DNA of 64,000 nt from Halogranum rubrum (GCF_900114455.1 NZ_FOTC01000001.1:395048-459047); one strand, 5' to 3'. Shown: positions 18,925-28,677, counted from the stretch's first letter. A program made the numbers and translations. Notes: generated by a model not told the origin, from the letters alone.

Positions 18925-20151
18925 TCAATATTTATATCTGTCGCTTTCTTCCTTCACTAATTTTTTGTAGACTGACTCGGATTTTATAGCCACCTTATCC
19001 CAGGAATAATTTTTAGCTACCTTTTGCCCTCTTAAGGATAGCTGAGCTTGTTTCGTTTCGTCGTCATATATCCTACTTAGGCTACTTGCAAAGGAAGATG
19101 AACAATCTGCGTCTACAAATTCAACAGATGACGACGGAATCCAACTCCGAAAAATTGGGAGATCATTTGCAACAACTGGGATCCCCGCAGCCAGTGCTTC
19201 CAATACTACAATCCCAAACCCTTCCTGTCTAGAAGGCGAAACAAAGACGTCCGATTGCTTTAGAAGTCCAGCTTTGGTTGATTCTTCGACGTATCCAAGA
19301 AATTCAACATTATCCTCAATGTTCAGTAGTTGACATTTCTCGATATACTGATCTCTTTTTGGACCTTTTCCTGCAATTGCAAGCGTAGCGTCTGGGCACT
19401 TAGTCACAACCTCAGCGAATGAATCTAGTAAGCGATCTATTCCTTTTCTGTGTACTAAGCGAGATATTGCCACAAAGTCGTACTTCAGATCATCCGAATA
19501 TACTGGATTCGTAGCATATTCGTCGAGGTGAATACCATTCGGAATAACGGTGACCGGTGAGCGAACACCAAAATCTTTGAGCTCCTGTTTTGTAACTTCA
19601 TTTGGGACAACCACAGCATCGTAAATCCCTATACGAAGTGAGTTCTGAGCTATTAATTGAATTAACCCAATTATTGGGTTGTATTTGCGCAACGCAGTTT
19701 GGTCATGGAATTCGTGGACAATCGCAGTCGCTGGTATGCCGAGGATGGGAGCAATTAGACCAGCCAGTGACGGGTGGGGTGTTAGATTATCTATAGCAAT
19801 ATCAGTCTCTTTTATACCACCATCTAATAAGTATACAAGTGAAAAAAGAGCAAAAAGAGAGCGAGAAAGGTAGAAATACGCCGATTCAAATCGTGCGAGC
19901 CAGTCTGGCACGGTCTTTATCGTCCGTACTGTTACCCCTTCATCACGACGAACTGGTGGGAGATTTGGGTCTGATCGACCACAGACAAGCGTCACATTAT
20001 GACCCTCTTGAGCGAGAAAAGTTGCTTCCTCCCACATTCGCACCTCACCACCACCAGCAGCATCTGTCGATGGATCTTCATTATTAAAATAAGTGATAGC
20101 GAGCGATTCCGACTCTGGGTCAACTGACGAAGTAGTGCTTTGACTTCTCAT
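18925..20151 (-). CDS. GT4-family glycosyltransferase (first gene of block)
   Basis: 408 residues. Motifs: AAGGGEVRMWEEATFLAQEG at the N-terminus, HRKGIDRLLDSF, IAGKGPKRD, and EX7E in RQEGFGIVVLEALAAG. A hydrophobic stretch around 95-112 may associate with the membrane, as in some GT4 enzymes using lipid acceptors. It begins the five-gene GT4/sulfatase-like block; a T/A-rich box (TTTATTCAT on the minus strand near 20182) lies about 30 bases upstream of the ATG. Three GT4 genes in tandem plus one distal suggest a repeat unit of at least four sugars. Confidence 0.92.
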   Translation of the reverse strand: MRSQSTTSSVDPESESLAITYFNNEDPSTDAAGGGEVRMWEEATFLAQEGHNVTLVCGRSDPNLPPVRRDEGVTVRTIKTVPDWLARFESAYFYLSRSLFALFSLVYLLDGGIKETDIAIDNLTPHPSLAGLIAPILGIPATAIVHEFHDQTALRKYNPIIGLIQLIAQNSLRIGIYDAVVVPNEVTKQELKDFGVRSPVTVIPNGIHLDEYATNPVYSDDLKYDFVAISRLVHRKGIDRLLDSFAEVVTKCPDATLAIAGKGPKRDQYIEKCQLLNIEDNVEFLGYVEESTKAGLLKQSDVFVSPSRQEGFGIVVLEALAAGIPVVANDLPIFRSWIPSSSVEFVDADCSSSFASSLSRIYDDETKQAQLSLRGQKVAKNYSWDKVAIKSESVYKKLVKEESDRYKY

Positions 20152-20431
20152 TAGAAAATTTCTTTCTGGTTTGGGTTATGAATAAATCTGTGGCTACGGT
20201 GAAGCAAGTTATTCTTCTGTTCTGACTGCCGAGAATCATTTTGAAACATACACCAACTGACCCTTATTTGTGCGCAGAGAATCTATTCTCAAATACTTTT
20301 CTATCAAAACCACTGTTCAGCAACTTGATGTCGTATATTTGCTTTTCTGTAGAAGATTGTTGATACAGCTCAGCTGCCGCTCTGGAACCACGGAGGGAAA
20401 CGACACGAATGATTCCGCTGGATCTGTCTTA
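20152..20431. other. Intergenic stretch between GT block and IS remnant
   Basis: 280 bases, AT-rich, with no supported gene. It holds the promoter region of the GT4 block at its left edge; nothing else is recognised. Confidence 0.4.
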
Positions 20432-21350
20432 TTTAGACGCGGAAGAACACTAGTATGAGACCTTAACGGCTTGCTTGATGTTTCTGACGGCGGACTTTAG
20501 GACGAGCTCTCTGAACTGTCCAAACCACGTTCTATCCCGCAACGTCTCACCAAGCCGATGATTCAACGCGAAGAAAATCGACTCGACGAGTGACCGGCGG
20601 TGATAGATTTCCTTATGATGTCGAGCGTTGTGCGCCATATCTAGTGGATAGAACTCACGATGTTTGATTACCGGACGAACCCCAGCGTCCCTGAGTTCGT
20701 GGCGTAGAGCATCCCAATCGTAGCCTTTGCCCGCGACGATCGTGTTGAGTCGCTGGAAATTTCTCGTCAGCACTTGCCTGCCGATCGGGGTGTCGTGTGG
20801 CTGTTTCATCGAGCAATGAATGTCGAGAATCGCCGTCGAATCGCAGTCAACGAGTGCCGTGGTTTTGATATCGTCAAAGTTGTAGCCGATGCGAATCACG
20901 TAGTGCCGACTGGCTTTGTGTCGCTGGAAGCCAGTCGCGTCAATTGCTTGGACTTCGCCGAACTCGTGGAGAGAAGCGGACGACTGCAGCAGGACGCGTC
21001 AGATACGCATTTCAAGGTCTTGCTTCCTCGTGCACACGGTAGTGAAGTCGGGAAGCTCATCCACCGCAAGTCCGAGTTTAGCGGTGATTCGAGGCATCTC
21101 GTGGAGGATATCGAGCAACCGCCGGTACGGTTGGTCGAGGTACTCACGAAGACAGTGAATCGCGACAATGACCCAGTCAGCGTAGCCACACGACCCTTCT
21201 ACAGCGGCGGCTGAGGCTCACCAATGACCGCTTTTTGAGATAAATCGACACAATTGTCCGTGAAGCGGGCGAGTTGGGTGGGCATACTCAACTCATTCCC
21301 GCTTCATTCACTCATAATCCTCGGCAGCCTGCCTCTCGCTAGCGTCTAAA
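20432..21350 (-). mobile_element. IS5-family insertion sequence remnant
   Basis: About 0.92 kb bounded by a 9-base inverted repeat, TTTAGACGC at 20432-20440 and its complement at 21342-21350. It contains one degenerate transposase gene. I see no target-site duplication outside the ends, and the inverted repeat is short, so the borders are provisional. Confidence 0.55.
20450..21285 (-). pseudogene. IS5-family DDE transposase, frameshifted and with an internal stop
   Basis: Reading from ATG 21285, residues MPTQLARFTDNCVDLSQKA run into a stop after about 28 codons. A shift of frame restores VEGSCGYADWVIVAIHCLRE and continues to an in-frame TGA (about 20997) where MRIW is expected. After that the frame runs open to the TAG at 20450-20452. 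The DDE residues are visible: IDATGF (first Asp), VAGKGYD (second Asp) and RRSLVESIFFALNHRLG (Glu). So the catalytic core is intact, but one frameshift plus one nonsense change make it non-functional. The C-terminal 149 residues remain as an open frame. Confidence 0.8.
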
Positions 21351-21380
21351 CACGGCCCGCTGGATGCATTTAGCACGAAA

Positions 21381-21540
21381 TTGCTCACAGTAGACCTGCT
21401 GGAACAGGTTCGCTGGTGTGACGGTGGCTCTCGCCACACCGAGGCATCTCAAAGACAAACTGACACAGTATCTCGGTGCTTTCCAGCTACACAGCGAACG
21501 CTTCAGAAAACCCGGTTGAGAAGCACTCAAAAAACGCTGA
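21381..21540 (+). pseudogene. Internally deleted IS1595/ISH4-type transposase remnant
   Basis: The stretch encodes TVDLLEQVRWCDG, the conserved N-terminal segment of IS1595-type transposases that precedes their zinc ribbon. It is joined almost directly to HLKDKLTQYLGAFQLHSERF, the conserved C-terminal end. The zinc ribbon and the whole DDE core are missing, so this is a deletion derivative (MITE-like). It lies beside the IS5 remnant. Confidence 0.65.
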
Positions 21541-21630
21541 TAAGCGACTCTCCAAAATCAACAATATGCTACTATGAGCGTTTGAGTATAGATAAGTTGA
21601 TTAGATAGGGCTAAAGTAACATTCTCAAAG

Positions 21631-22545
21631 ATGAATCCTATCAAGATACTCGAGAAGTTGAAAGGTGCGAAATACCACGAGATCGCGACTACTATCAACT
21701 CACGCTTCTATGGTAGGATTGGTGCTGACACATCAGTAGATGTGATGGCCGAAGACTGGGATAGCCTTGTCATTCTGGATGCGTGTCGGTATGATATGAT
21801 GGTTGATCTGGCTCCTTCTAACTGGAATGTACAGTCACGCCGGTCTCCAGGTAGCGACTCTTCTGAATTCATAGAACGCTCATATGTTGGTCGCGAACTC
21901 CACGATGTCGTCTATGTGACATCAAATCCTCATGCAACTAACATCCCGGAGGGAACTTTCCATGCCGTTGAGTATCTTCTCGACGAATTTTGGGATTCAG
22001 ACTACCAAACTGTGATGCCGGACACAATGGTGGAACAAACTCTCAAATCCCATCAGAAGTACCCTAACAAACGAATTATTTCACACTGGATGCAGCCGCA
22101 CTTCCCATTCATCAGTGACTTTGGGCAGAAACTTCGGACCACAGGCATCGGCGAAAAAAGCAACAAGGCAGAATATAGTGAGGCACCACATCCTTGGGTT
22201 GCGCTCATGGAGGGTGAAGATATCGAGTCTGATGATGTAGTCCGAGCATATATCGAGAATCTTCGAGAGGCGATGGGACCGCTCCGTGAGCTAATCGACA
22301 AAATGCCTGGCAAGACGATAGTGACCGCCGATCATGCGAATCTAACCGGCGAACTTACTCTTCCCGTTCCGCTCCGGACGTATGGGCACCCCTCCAATTT
22401 CCACAAGAAAGAACTCGTCACTATCCCCTGGATTGAATTTGAAAGTGACTCAAGGCGAGACATTCGGTCTGACGAACCACAAACGACGGCCGACCTTTCA
22501 GATGATGTGGTATCTGACCGCTTGGAGAGTCTGGGCTACGTCTAA
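21631..22545 (+). CDS. Sulfatase-like alkaline-phosphatase-superfamily protein (short form)
   Basis: 304 residues. SLVILDACRYDMM near residue 45 is the first metal-binding strand of the fold, and TIVTADHANLTGE near 235 replaces the usual SDHG(E) site. There is no CxPSR or TxPSH nucleophile motif in the usual place, so catalysis differs or is lost. It is only 3 bases upstream of the flippase gene and likely cotranscribed with it. This short family often accompanies haloarchaeal surface-glycan genes. It could modify the lipid-linked glycan before or during flipping; this is inference from position only. Confidence 0.75.
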   Translation: MNPIKILEKLKGAKYHEIATTINSRFYGRIGADTSVDVMAEDWDSLVILDACRYDMMVDLAPSNWNVQSRRSPGSDSSEFIERSYVGRELHDVVYVTSNPHATNIPEGTFHAVEYLLDEFWDSDYQTVMPDTMVEQTLKSHQKYPNKRIISHWMQPHFPFISDFGQKLRTTGIGEKSNKAEYSEAPHPWVALMEGEDIESDDVVRAYIENLREAMGPLRELIDKMPGKTIVTADHANLTGELTLPVPLRTYGHPSNFHKKELVTIPWIEFESDSRRDIRSDEPQTTADLSDDVVSDRLESLGYV

Positions 22546-22548
22546 CAG

Positions 22549-24078
22549 ATGTCAGATGACAACGCTGCCCAGACTATTTTCAGCGGCGCTGCAATCGTCG
22601 TTATCGGGTTGCTCATCAGTGCTGTCGTCGGCTTCGGGATTCGGTTGGTTGTGGCACGCAGTCTGTCCACTACTGACTACGGTCAGTTTGCGTTGGGACG
22701 AAGTCTCCTTCTGAGCCTTGGCATCTTCACCGTTATGGGTCTGCATGACGGTCTCGGACGATACCTCCCGCGGACCTCGTCCGCGAACGAGGAACGTGGG
22801 TACATTGTCTCGGCGGTGACGATGGCACTGGGCGTCTCGCTGACGGTGGCTACCGTCGGCATCATATTCGCCAATCAAATCGCCATGTTACTCAACCAGC
22901 CCGACGCAGCGACTATGCTCCGAGTGTTCCTTATTGGCCTTCCAGGACTGGCGGCTGTGCGCTTGGCGATGGGTGGGATGCAAGGCAACGAACGTGCCTT
23001 CCCTCGCATCTTCATGGAGCAGATTACGCTCCCGCTCTCGCAGTTGGGGTTAGCCGCTCTAACAATATGGCTCGGCGTCGAGGCATGGCTCATCGGACTC
23101 GGGGTTTCCGCAGGCTACCTCATCGCCGGTGCGTTCGGTCTCGGGTGGCTACTGTACCGAACGAATCTCGCCGACCGTGCGATCGTTCCAGAGTTAAAAT
23201 ACAGGACACTGCTGGCGTTCTCACTTCCTCTCGTCCTCTCGGGGATGATGTTCCAAGTGCTCACCCGGATGGACATCTTCCTGCTGAGTTACTTCACGGG
23301 CGACTCGGGGCTGGTCGGGACGTACGACGTCGTCTACCCACTCGCAACACAACTCACACTGTTGCTCACTGCCGCGGGTTTCCTGACGATGCCCGTCTTA
23401 TCGCGGCTTGACAACGAGGGAGATCACCGAACGATGCGTGAGACCTACTCGCTCATCACGAAGTGGATTCTCCTGGTCACGCTCCCTGTCGCGGGCGTGT
23501 TCATCGCCTTCCCCGATACGATTATCCGCTACACGTTCGGGGCAAAGTACCTCTCGGGCGCAGTCGCGTTGCAGATTCTCGCGCTGGGATTCGTCACACA
23601 CACTATTGTCGGCCCTAACGGAAACGTCCTCAAGGCTCTCGGCAAGCCCCGCTTGCTACTGGTGTGCACGGTTGTGACGGCGGCTATAAACACCGTGTTG
23701 AACGTTCTGCTCATTCCACGATATCAGTTGATTGGGGCGGCTCTCGCGACAACCCTCAGCTATGGGGTGTTCAATTTCACCGTGAGTGGGATGCTATACC
23801 GCGAAGCACGACTGCTCCCGCTCTCACGGCGAACACTCGCAGTGGGGGCGGTCGGCGCAGGCACATTCGTGGGAGTGTATCTTTCGACCAAGTGGCTGGC
23901 GGTCGACGGCTGGCAGGCAATATTGACCGTTTGTTTGCTGTTTGCACCAGTCTATTTGACTTCCTTACTGCTGTTTGGAGTCACAGAAGCGGAGATTGAC
24001 TTACTCAACCAAGTCGAGAAGTCAATCGGGCGAGACCTTGGATTTGTCAGACGACCGCTTGAGCGAGTCACACGGTGA
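22549..24078 (+). CDS. Wzx/AglR-type lipid-linked oligosaccharide flippase
   Basis: 509 residues, about 12-14 hydrophobic helices, MOP-superfamily polysaccharide-transport layout. The first helix follows a short polar N-terminus; TDYGQFALGRSLL after helix 1 is typical of the family. It should flip a lipid-linked glycan across the cytoplasmic membrane for transfer to S-layer proteins or export. It is GC-rich, unlike the AT-rich genes on both sides, so the locus is a mosaic. Three bases separate it from the sulfatase-like gene. Confidence 0.93.
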   Translation: MSDDNAAQTIFSGAAIVVIGLLISAVVGFGIRLVVARSLSTTDYGQFALGRSLLLSLGIFTVMGLHDGLGRYLPRTSSANEERGYIVSAVTMALGVSLTVATVGIIFANQIAMLLNQPDAATMLRVFLIGLPGLAAVRLAMGGMQGNERAFPRIFMEQITLPLSQLGLAALTIWLGVEAWLIGLGVSAGYLIAGAFGLGWLLYRTNLADRAIVPELKYRTLLAFSLPLVLSGMMFQVLTRMDIFLLSYFTGDSGLVGTYDVVYPLATQLTLLLTAAGFLTMPVLSRLDNEGDHRTMRETYSLITKWILLVTLPVAGVFIAFPDTIIRYTFGAKYLSGAVALQILALGFVTHTIVGPNGNVLKALGKPRLLLVCTVVTAAINTVLNVLLIPRYQLIGAALATTLSYGVFNFTVSGMLYREARLLPLSRRTLAVGAVGAGTFVGVYLSTKWLAVDGWQAILTVCLLFAPVYLTSLLLFGVTEAEIDLLNQVEKSIGRDLGFVRRPLERVTR

Positions 24079-24537
24079 ATAGAGGTATGAACAATACACT
24101 GGGAATATCTGGCGACGCACCGCCGAGGCGGACGTCTCCTCTGAGAGTGGTCGTTCAAGGAGTTCATCGACATGATCTGACGGGCAACGTGGACGACCCT
24201 TGCTATACATCGGGCCGTCCCCGTAAACCGACCACCGGACGACCGGTTTAACCGGTAATCACTGACCAGGCTAGCCTTCGGCAGGAGTGGTGCCGCTGTC
24301 GGCGGCAGCCGCCGTCGACAGCGACAGCGCTCCTTCGGTTCATCCAAGATTCTATCGTTGAGGTCTTCAGTGCAACCGCTCCACCACAGAACTCAGGCTT
24401 CAGAAACAGCTAGCCGAGGGTGCTTTGTGAGATATTGATGCTGTAATTACCATTAAAACAAGCACTGGCTTTTTGACCTCTATTCTTCTTATTATACTCT
24501 CTATGATCATTCTATCTGTTGGTTCTGAGTTGGTTCC
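24079..24537. other. Non-coding stretch after the flippase
   Basis: 460 bases without a supported gene. It contains an inverted repeat with 7-base arms (TAAACCG at 24224-24230, CGGTTTA at 24244-24250). The GC-rich to AT-rich change happens here, near 24430. Confidence 0.4.
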
Positions 24538-24545
24538 TTATAAAG
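24538..24545 (+). promoter_or_regulatory. TATA box of the multi-pass membrane protein gene
   Basis: TTATAAAG centred 27-28 bases before ATG 24569. It is inside the longer ORF starting at 24473 and so selects 24569 for a leaderless mRNA. Confidence 0.6.
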
Positions 24546-24568
24546 ACTGTTCAAACAAAACCTATATC

Positions 24569-26395
24569 ATGGCGCGTACAAGGTTGTCGATAGTGACTGG
24601 TAGTTCTTATCTAAACAAGACTTCAAAACTCGTGGCGACGCTTGGGTTCTTGGGTATTTCGTTGTCTGTGATTTCCGCCCGACTTAGACCAACAACGGGC
24701 TATGAAACAAATATCTATTTAGATGCAGGGGTAATCTTTTGGATTGGGTTAGTATTCGTATTGCTCTCTGCAGTATGGTTATTATTCTACTCTAATCATC
24801 CCAGTGTTGGGGCGTTTTTTGCACTCTGTGCGCCGATACTCATCGCAGGGATACCTATTTTTAGAGGCATGGAATATGTCGGCTATTTTGACGCAATGGT
24901 GCATCTCGGCTGGGTTCAAGATCTCATCGCTGGCGAGCAAATCTTATCTTGGACTCTTTATCCTGCATACCCCATTCTGGTACTAGCTTGGACTCGTGTT
25001 CTGGAGGTTTCACCTCAATATGCACTTTTGTTAACAGTTTCTGTTGGCTATCTTGTGTACGCAACAAGTACAATCTCTATCTCAAAACGGCTTGTGAACG
25101 CAAATATTCCAATACGAGGTGTGTACTTTTTGCCCATGCTATTTTTGCCAATTATTCCAATAAATCTCCCGCGGTTGGCGCCTCTACCGACTGTTTTCGG
25201 CCTATTATTTGGGAGTTCAATCGTCCTCTATGGGATGATTCACACACAATCTGTGTCAAACAAACATGCTCCTGGTCTGCTTGTATTGCTAATTGCGTTG
25301 TCTCTCATACATCCACAGCAAGCACTCGTTGGATTCGGCCTACTTGCGGGCATTGCAACCGTATGGGGGCACCGATCCACACGCAGGTATTCAATTATAT
25401 TTGCTGCTGCAATTTTCTTAACTTGGTTTTTGCTCGGTCGTCCGGGGTTTATTGGCGCGACACAGAGCTTAGTAGGTGCGATTGTGACTACATCAAGTAC
25501 CACTGTTGGCCCTGGTGCAGGAGCGACCACCGCGCTTGGGGCACTCGGAGGTAGCCTAGTCGAGATTGGTGTCAAAGTGCTCGGCGTGTCGGTGGTTGTT
25601 GCAATAGTTGCCCTCACAACACTCAAGACGGATGTTTTGCCAGTTATTTTGAACAATCAGGACCCCTACAAGAGGCTGATAACCGGCATAGCAATCGGAT
25701 TGATCCCCACATTTGGACTGTTTGCAGTGACTCTTGTTGTAGAGGGAGACCTCGCCCAGGCACTCCGATACGTCGGCGTGATGTTGGCCTATGGAGGCTG
25801 TCTAGCTATTGTTCAACTCGCCCGATTTAGGCAATGGGCAAATGAGCGAATCTCAAAGCGTCATCTAAGAGTGATTGGAACTATTGTCGTTGTAATTGCA
25901 ATAGTCGTCAGCGTACCCGTCGCTTACAAATCTCCGTATATGTATAAGCCCTCACCAGAAAACAGCGAGTCGCAGTTTAAAGGCTACGAAACTGCATTTA
26001 AGTACCAATCAGAGCGGCCGATGGTATCCACTGCAACAAATGTATATCGTTATCAGACAGCCATCTACGGCGCGTCAAGATCGAGATACGGCCATGGCGG
26101 TGTGCGGCCCATCTCTTCGAGAGTTAATCCTCCGGACATATCAAAAAATAGCGGCGGATTTTTTAAGTCTTATGTGCCAAACCATTACCGTAATCTCTCA
26201 TCAGTGTTACCAGAATCAAGCTATCTCGTTGTGACCGAATATGCTCGGGGCCGGCACGTTGAATTGTATCAGGGTCTTCGGTATTCGAAGTCCGATTTCG
26301 ACTCGTTAGAACGCCACGACAAAGTCGTCTCTACTGGAGAGTTTGAGCTATATCTCGTTGATACACATAATTCTACGTCACGTCGGTCTATCTGA
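24569..26395 (+). CDS. Multi-pass membrane protein, possible glycan polymerase/transferase
   Basis: 608 residues from ATG 24569; the longer ORF would add 32 residues upstream, but the TATA box argues against it. About 13 hydrophobic helices cover residues 15-470, with a polar loop containing YFDAMVHLGWVQDL (Asp/His in an extracytoplasmic loop, as in GT-C enzymes). A soluble C-terminal domain of about 135 residues follows. The layout resembles GT-C transferases, O-antigen polymerases or ligases, but no diagnostic DxD or Wzy motif is clear. AT-rich, at the end of the glycan locus. It could polymerise or transfer the flipped glycan; function not assigned. Confidence 0.8.
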   Translation: MARTRLSIVTGSSYLNKTSKLVATLGFLGISLSVISARLRPTTGYETNIYLDAGVIFWIGLVFVLLSAVWLLFYSNHPSVGAFFALCAPILIAGIPIFRGMEYVGYFDAMVHLGWVQDLIAGEQILSWTLYPAYPILVLAWTRVLEVSPQYALLLTVSVGYLVYATSTISISKRLVNANIPIRGVYFLPMLFLPIIPINLPRLAPLPTVFGLLFGSSIVLYGMIHTQSVSNKHAPGLLVLLIALSLIHPQQALVGFGLLAGIATVWGHRSTRRYSIIFAAAIFLTWFLLGRPGFIGATQSLVGAIVTTSSTTVGPGAGATTALGALGGSLVEIGVKVLGVSVVVAIVALTTLKTDVLPVILNNQDPYKRLITGIAIGLIPTFGLFAVTLVVEGDLAQALRYVGVMLAYGGCLAIVQLARFRQWANERISKRHLRVIGTIVVVIAIVVSVPVAYKSPYMYKPSPENSESQFKGYETAFKYQSERPMVSTATNVYRYQTAIYGASRSRYGHGGVRPISSRVNPPDISKNSGGFFKSYVPNHYRNLSSVLPESSYLVVTEYARGRHVELYQGLRYSKSDFDSLERHDKVVSTGEFELYLVDTHNSTSRRSI

Positions 26396-26508
26396 TTGTA
26401 GTTACCGGTAACGGTGCTAGATATACCCGAATTTTATTCTCCTGTAACAGATTAATTCAAAATTGACAAGGTTATCCCATGGACAGTATGAGGAGATAGA
26501 AGTCGGGT

Positions 26509-27233
26509 GGCACTGTCTAGTAACCACATGAGCTGGCGTTCGACCGTCGAGTGACTGATGCGGTCGTTGAAAATTAGAGTAATGGACTAATACTGCAAGC
26601 CACTGGCGGACGCTCAGTCGACTACCTGCCCATATGTTGGGGAACTGTCAGCTCTCATCTTGAATGTGTGAACCATTTTTCCCATCTGGTTCCGCTCTGT
26701 GTAGTTGACCCGACCGTTTACTCCTAATCGAGAGGAGGCAGTCCCCGAAAGCATCGGCCAGAAACACCGCGTCTGAGCAGTCGTGTTTCTTGCAGACTCC
26801 GTGTAGAAACGTAGCTGCCGGACCAGTCCCGCGACGTTCGAACAACGCAACGTCAAGAATTACTTTTGTGTCGAGGCCTATTGCAGCGTACAACCAAGAC
26901 CGCTTGCCGTTGATTTTGACAGCTGTCTCGTCAACCGGGACCCGCCTCGGCTGCGCCGTCGGCGGGTCTATAAAGATGTCAGCCAGCCGACGTACCTGCT
27001 GGAAGATCGCTTGGAACGAGGGTTCTACGCCGAGGAGACGGAGAATCGATTCTGTCTCTCTGATTGAAAGACCGGCAGCATGGAGCCGGACGGCGAACGC
27101 CCTAAGGGGCGCCGCCGTCCGCTCGCGCCGCCAACATTCAAGCGTAGCGGTGTCTAAGCTCTCTGTGAGCAGGTTTGAGAGTAGCATGAATCACTAGCTC
27201 TTCGACCTGCTCGTTCCTTATCTAGACAGTGCC
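26509..27233 (-). mobile_element. IS6-family (ISH15-like) insertion sequence, degenerate
   Basis: 725 bp bounded by perfect 12-base inverted repeats: GGCACTGTCTAG at 26509-26520 and its complement at 27222-27233. The flanking 8-mers differ, so no target duplication remains. It contains one transposase pseudogene. Confidence 0.85.
26512..27187 (-). pseudogene. IS6-family transposase with two frameshifts
   Basis: Three consecutive frames give one protein. The first encodes MLLSNLLTE through VDETAVKING and VFLADAFG; the second SRLGVNGRVNYTERNQMGKM and FKMRADSS; the third WAGSRLSVRQWLAVLVHYSN and RPHQSLDGRTP up to the terminal repeat. The first two Asp of the DDE triad are present (VDETAV, LADAFG). 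The catalytic Glu position, normally NxIEKW, reads NQMGKM, so the Glu is lost as well. Two frame changes plus this substitution mark a dead element. Confidence 0.85.
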
Positions 27234-27446
27234 CTCTGTTTGGGTTCCTGCTGGGGTGACCAATTAGTCTCGGCCACAAAAAGTAGTGAAGAGCCTGGAA
27301 AATAGAGCGGTGGAGAGAATGAATCAACACATAGCCGTCAAAGAATGGTCTTGATGTGTTCTAATCGCCTTCCGATGACCTCCATCTTTGTGTCACGTAA
27401 TATCTATCTAAAATAGAAATTTAATGGGGAAACAGCTCTTTTCGGT

Positions 27447-27644
27447 TCAATCTACCCTACACTTGTGGAGTTCAATCCGTTCTGGAAGTCCTACTTTACC
27501 ACACGCCGGACATTCAATGAGCGGTGTCGAAGAGAGCTCTGCACACGATTCCAGTGCAGCATGCAGATGCGCTTGCACGTCAGGATCGTCAGTCCGCGAG
27601 AGCGCTTGTGAGAGATGCATCTGTAGCTCCTCGCGAGCGCTCAT
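27447..27644 (-). CDS. Small zinc-finger protein (65 aa)
   Basis: An acidic N-terminal helix (residues 1-40) is followed by a C-terminal zinc site, ECPACGKVGLPERIELHKC: CPAC plus His and Cys, giving a C2HC-like finger. Haloarchaeal genomes carry many such small proteins. It lies between an IS6 remnant and the Mrr-type nuclease gene, on the same strand as the latter. DNA, RNA or protein binding is likely; the function is unknown. Confidence 0.7.
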   Translation of the reverse strand: MSAREELQMHLSQALSRTDDPDVQAHLHAALESCAELSSTPLIECPACGKVGLPERIELHKCRVD

Positions 27645-27759
27645 TGGTGATTCTCCTGTAGATAACGACGAATGTTCTGTACGATAGAACTCAAGGGGCT
27701 CTGCGAAATAAATCGAGTTAACAAACGGAGATGCAGATTCGGGTGAGGTATCCTCAAAA

Positions 27760-28677
27760 TCATATATCCTCCTTCGGTTTCTCGATATCGGCTGTTGCCA
27801 ACATCCCCAAGAGCATATCGCCGTTTACCAATTGTACAAGTCCATTGCTCGCTTTCTCACTCTTTCGTGCTGAAGGTGAAAATTCAGACGTTGTAACGAC
27901 AATAGCTTGGTCCGCACGAAACTGCGGAATGGTACCGATCGTTCGTTGTACCACTCGACTCGTAACTTGACTAGAGGGCCGGTTCCGTTTCGTCTGAATG
28001 ACAACCCGCTGCTCTTCTGCTGTTGCAATTACGTCAACCCCATCGTCTCCGCTCCGTTTAGTTACGGTTGTTTTGTACCCTAGTTCATCCCATAGCCTTG
28101 CGACGAGATGTTCAAATTGTCGTGGATGAAGTGTAAGTAACGTCTCAAGCTTCCAAAATCTACTATCGGAGGTCGGAGGAGAAAGTAGCTCTCCAGAAGG
28201 TAACTGAGAAAGAGCTTGTTCACCAAAGCTAGACTCGGTGCTGAAGATTTCTGAAACCGAGTACGTGCTTGGAATATGTACGTGAAGACAGTGCTTGCTT
28301 TGACCAGTGGTAGCCGTATCCGTTAGCCACACAGCCTCGCCCCCGATTTCAGCGAGCTTGTCCAGTGTACGATGAACTTGACGGTAAGAGAGCTGTTGAT
28401 CACAGGCCTGTTCGAGCTTTCTTTTTAGTTTTTGTGTCGATTCCAGGCGTAGAACGACCCCATCCGAATCACGAATTGACGTCCCCCACTTGGGGAAACT
28501 AACTGCCAGTTCATGAGCTCGGTAATATACGGCATAGGTTTGATTAGTGACGGCTGAGGGCCCGTACCGAATAAATCGAGATAGTCGCTCAAGCGAACGG
28601 ACAACATCGGTTTGAGGGGGCGAACGATTCAGTTGTTTATCATCAGTTTCATCACTGATGCGAGTGCTATCTTTCAT
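27760..28677 (-). CDS. Mrr-type restriction endonuclease-like protein
   Basis: 305 residues from ATG 28677; a start at 28731 is possible but adds a poorly structured Arg-rich tail. The N-terminal half (about 20-150) looks like a winged-helix DNA-binding region (KLKRKLEQACDQQLSYRQVHRTL). The C-terminal 120 residues are an Mrr_cat PD-(D/E)xK fold: FEHLVARLWDELGY, then GDDGVDVI with the catalytic Asp, then VIQTKR in which Gln replaces the Glu of ExK, as in many Mrr proteins. Such proteins are type IV restriction enzymes that cut modified foreign DNA, or other nucleases. A wHTH gene is divergent upstream. A defence role is inferred. Confidence 0.8.
   Translation of the reverse strand: MKDSTRISDETDDKQLNRSPPQTDVVRSLERLSRFIRYGPSAVTNQTYAVYYRAHELAVSFPKWGTSIRDSDGVVLRLESTQKLKRKLEQACDQQLSYRQVHRTLDKLAEIGGEAVWLTDTATTGQSKHCLHVHIPSTYSVSEIFSTESSFGEQALSQLPSGELLSPPTSDSRFWKLETLLTLHPRQFEHLVARLWDELGYKTTVTKRSGDDGVDVIATAEEQRVVIQTKRNRPSSQVTSRVVQRTIGTIPQFRADQAIVVTTSEFSPSARKSEKASNGLVQLVNGDMLLGMLATADIEKPKEDI

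Noticed and set aside
20774..21214. 146-residue plus-strand ORF opposite the IS5 transposase
   Set aside because: Shadow of the transposase; the minus strand carries DDE motifs in two frames.
24022..24347. Minus-strand ORFs after the flippase
   Set aside because: Arg/Ser-rich with no start context and partly overlapping the flippase end; no family recognised.
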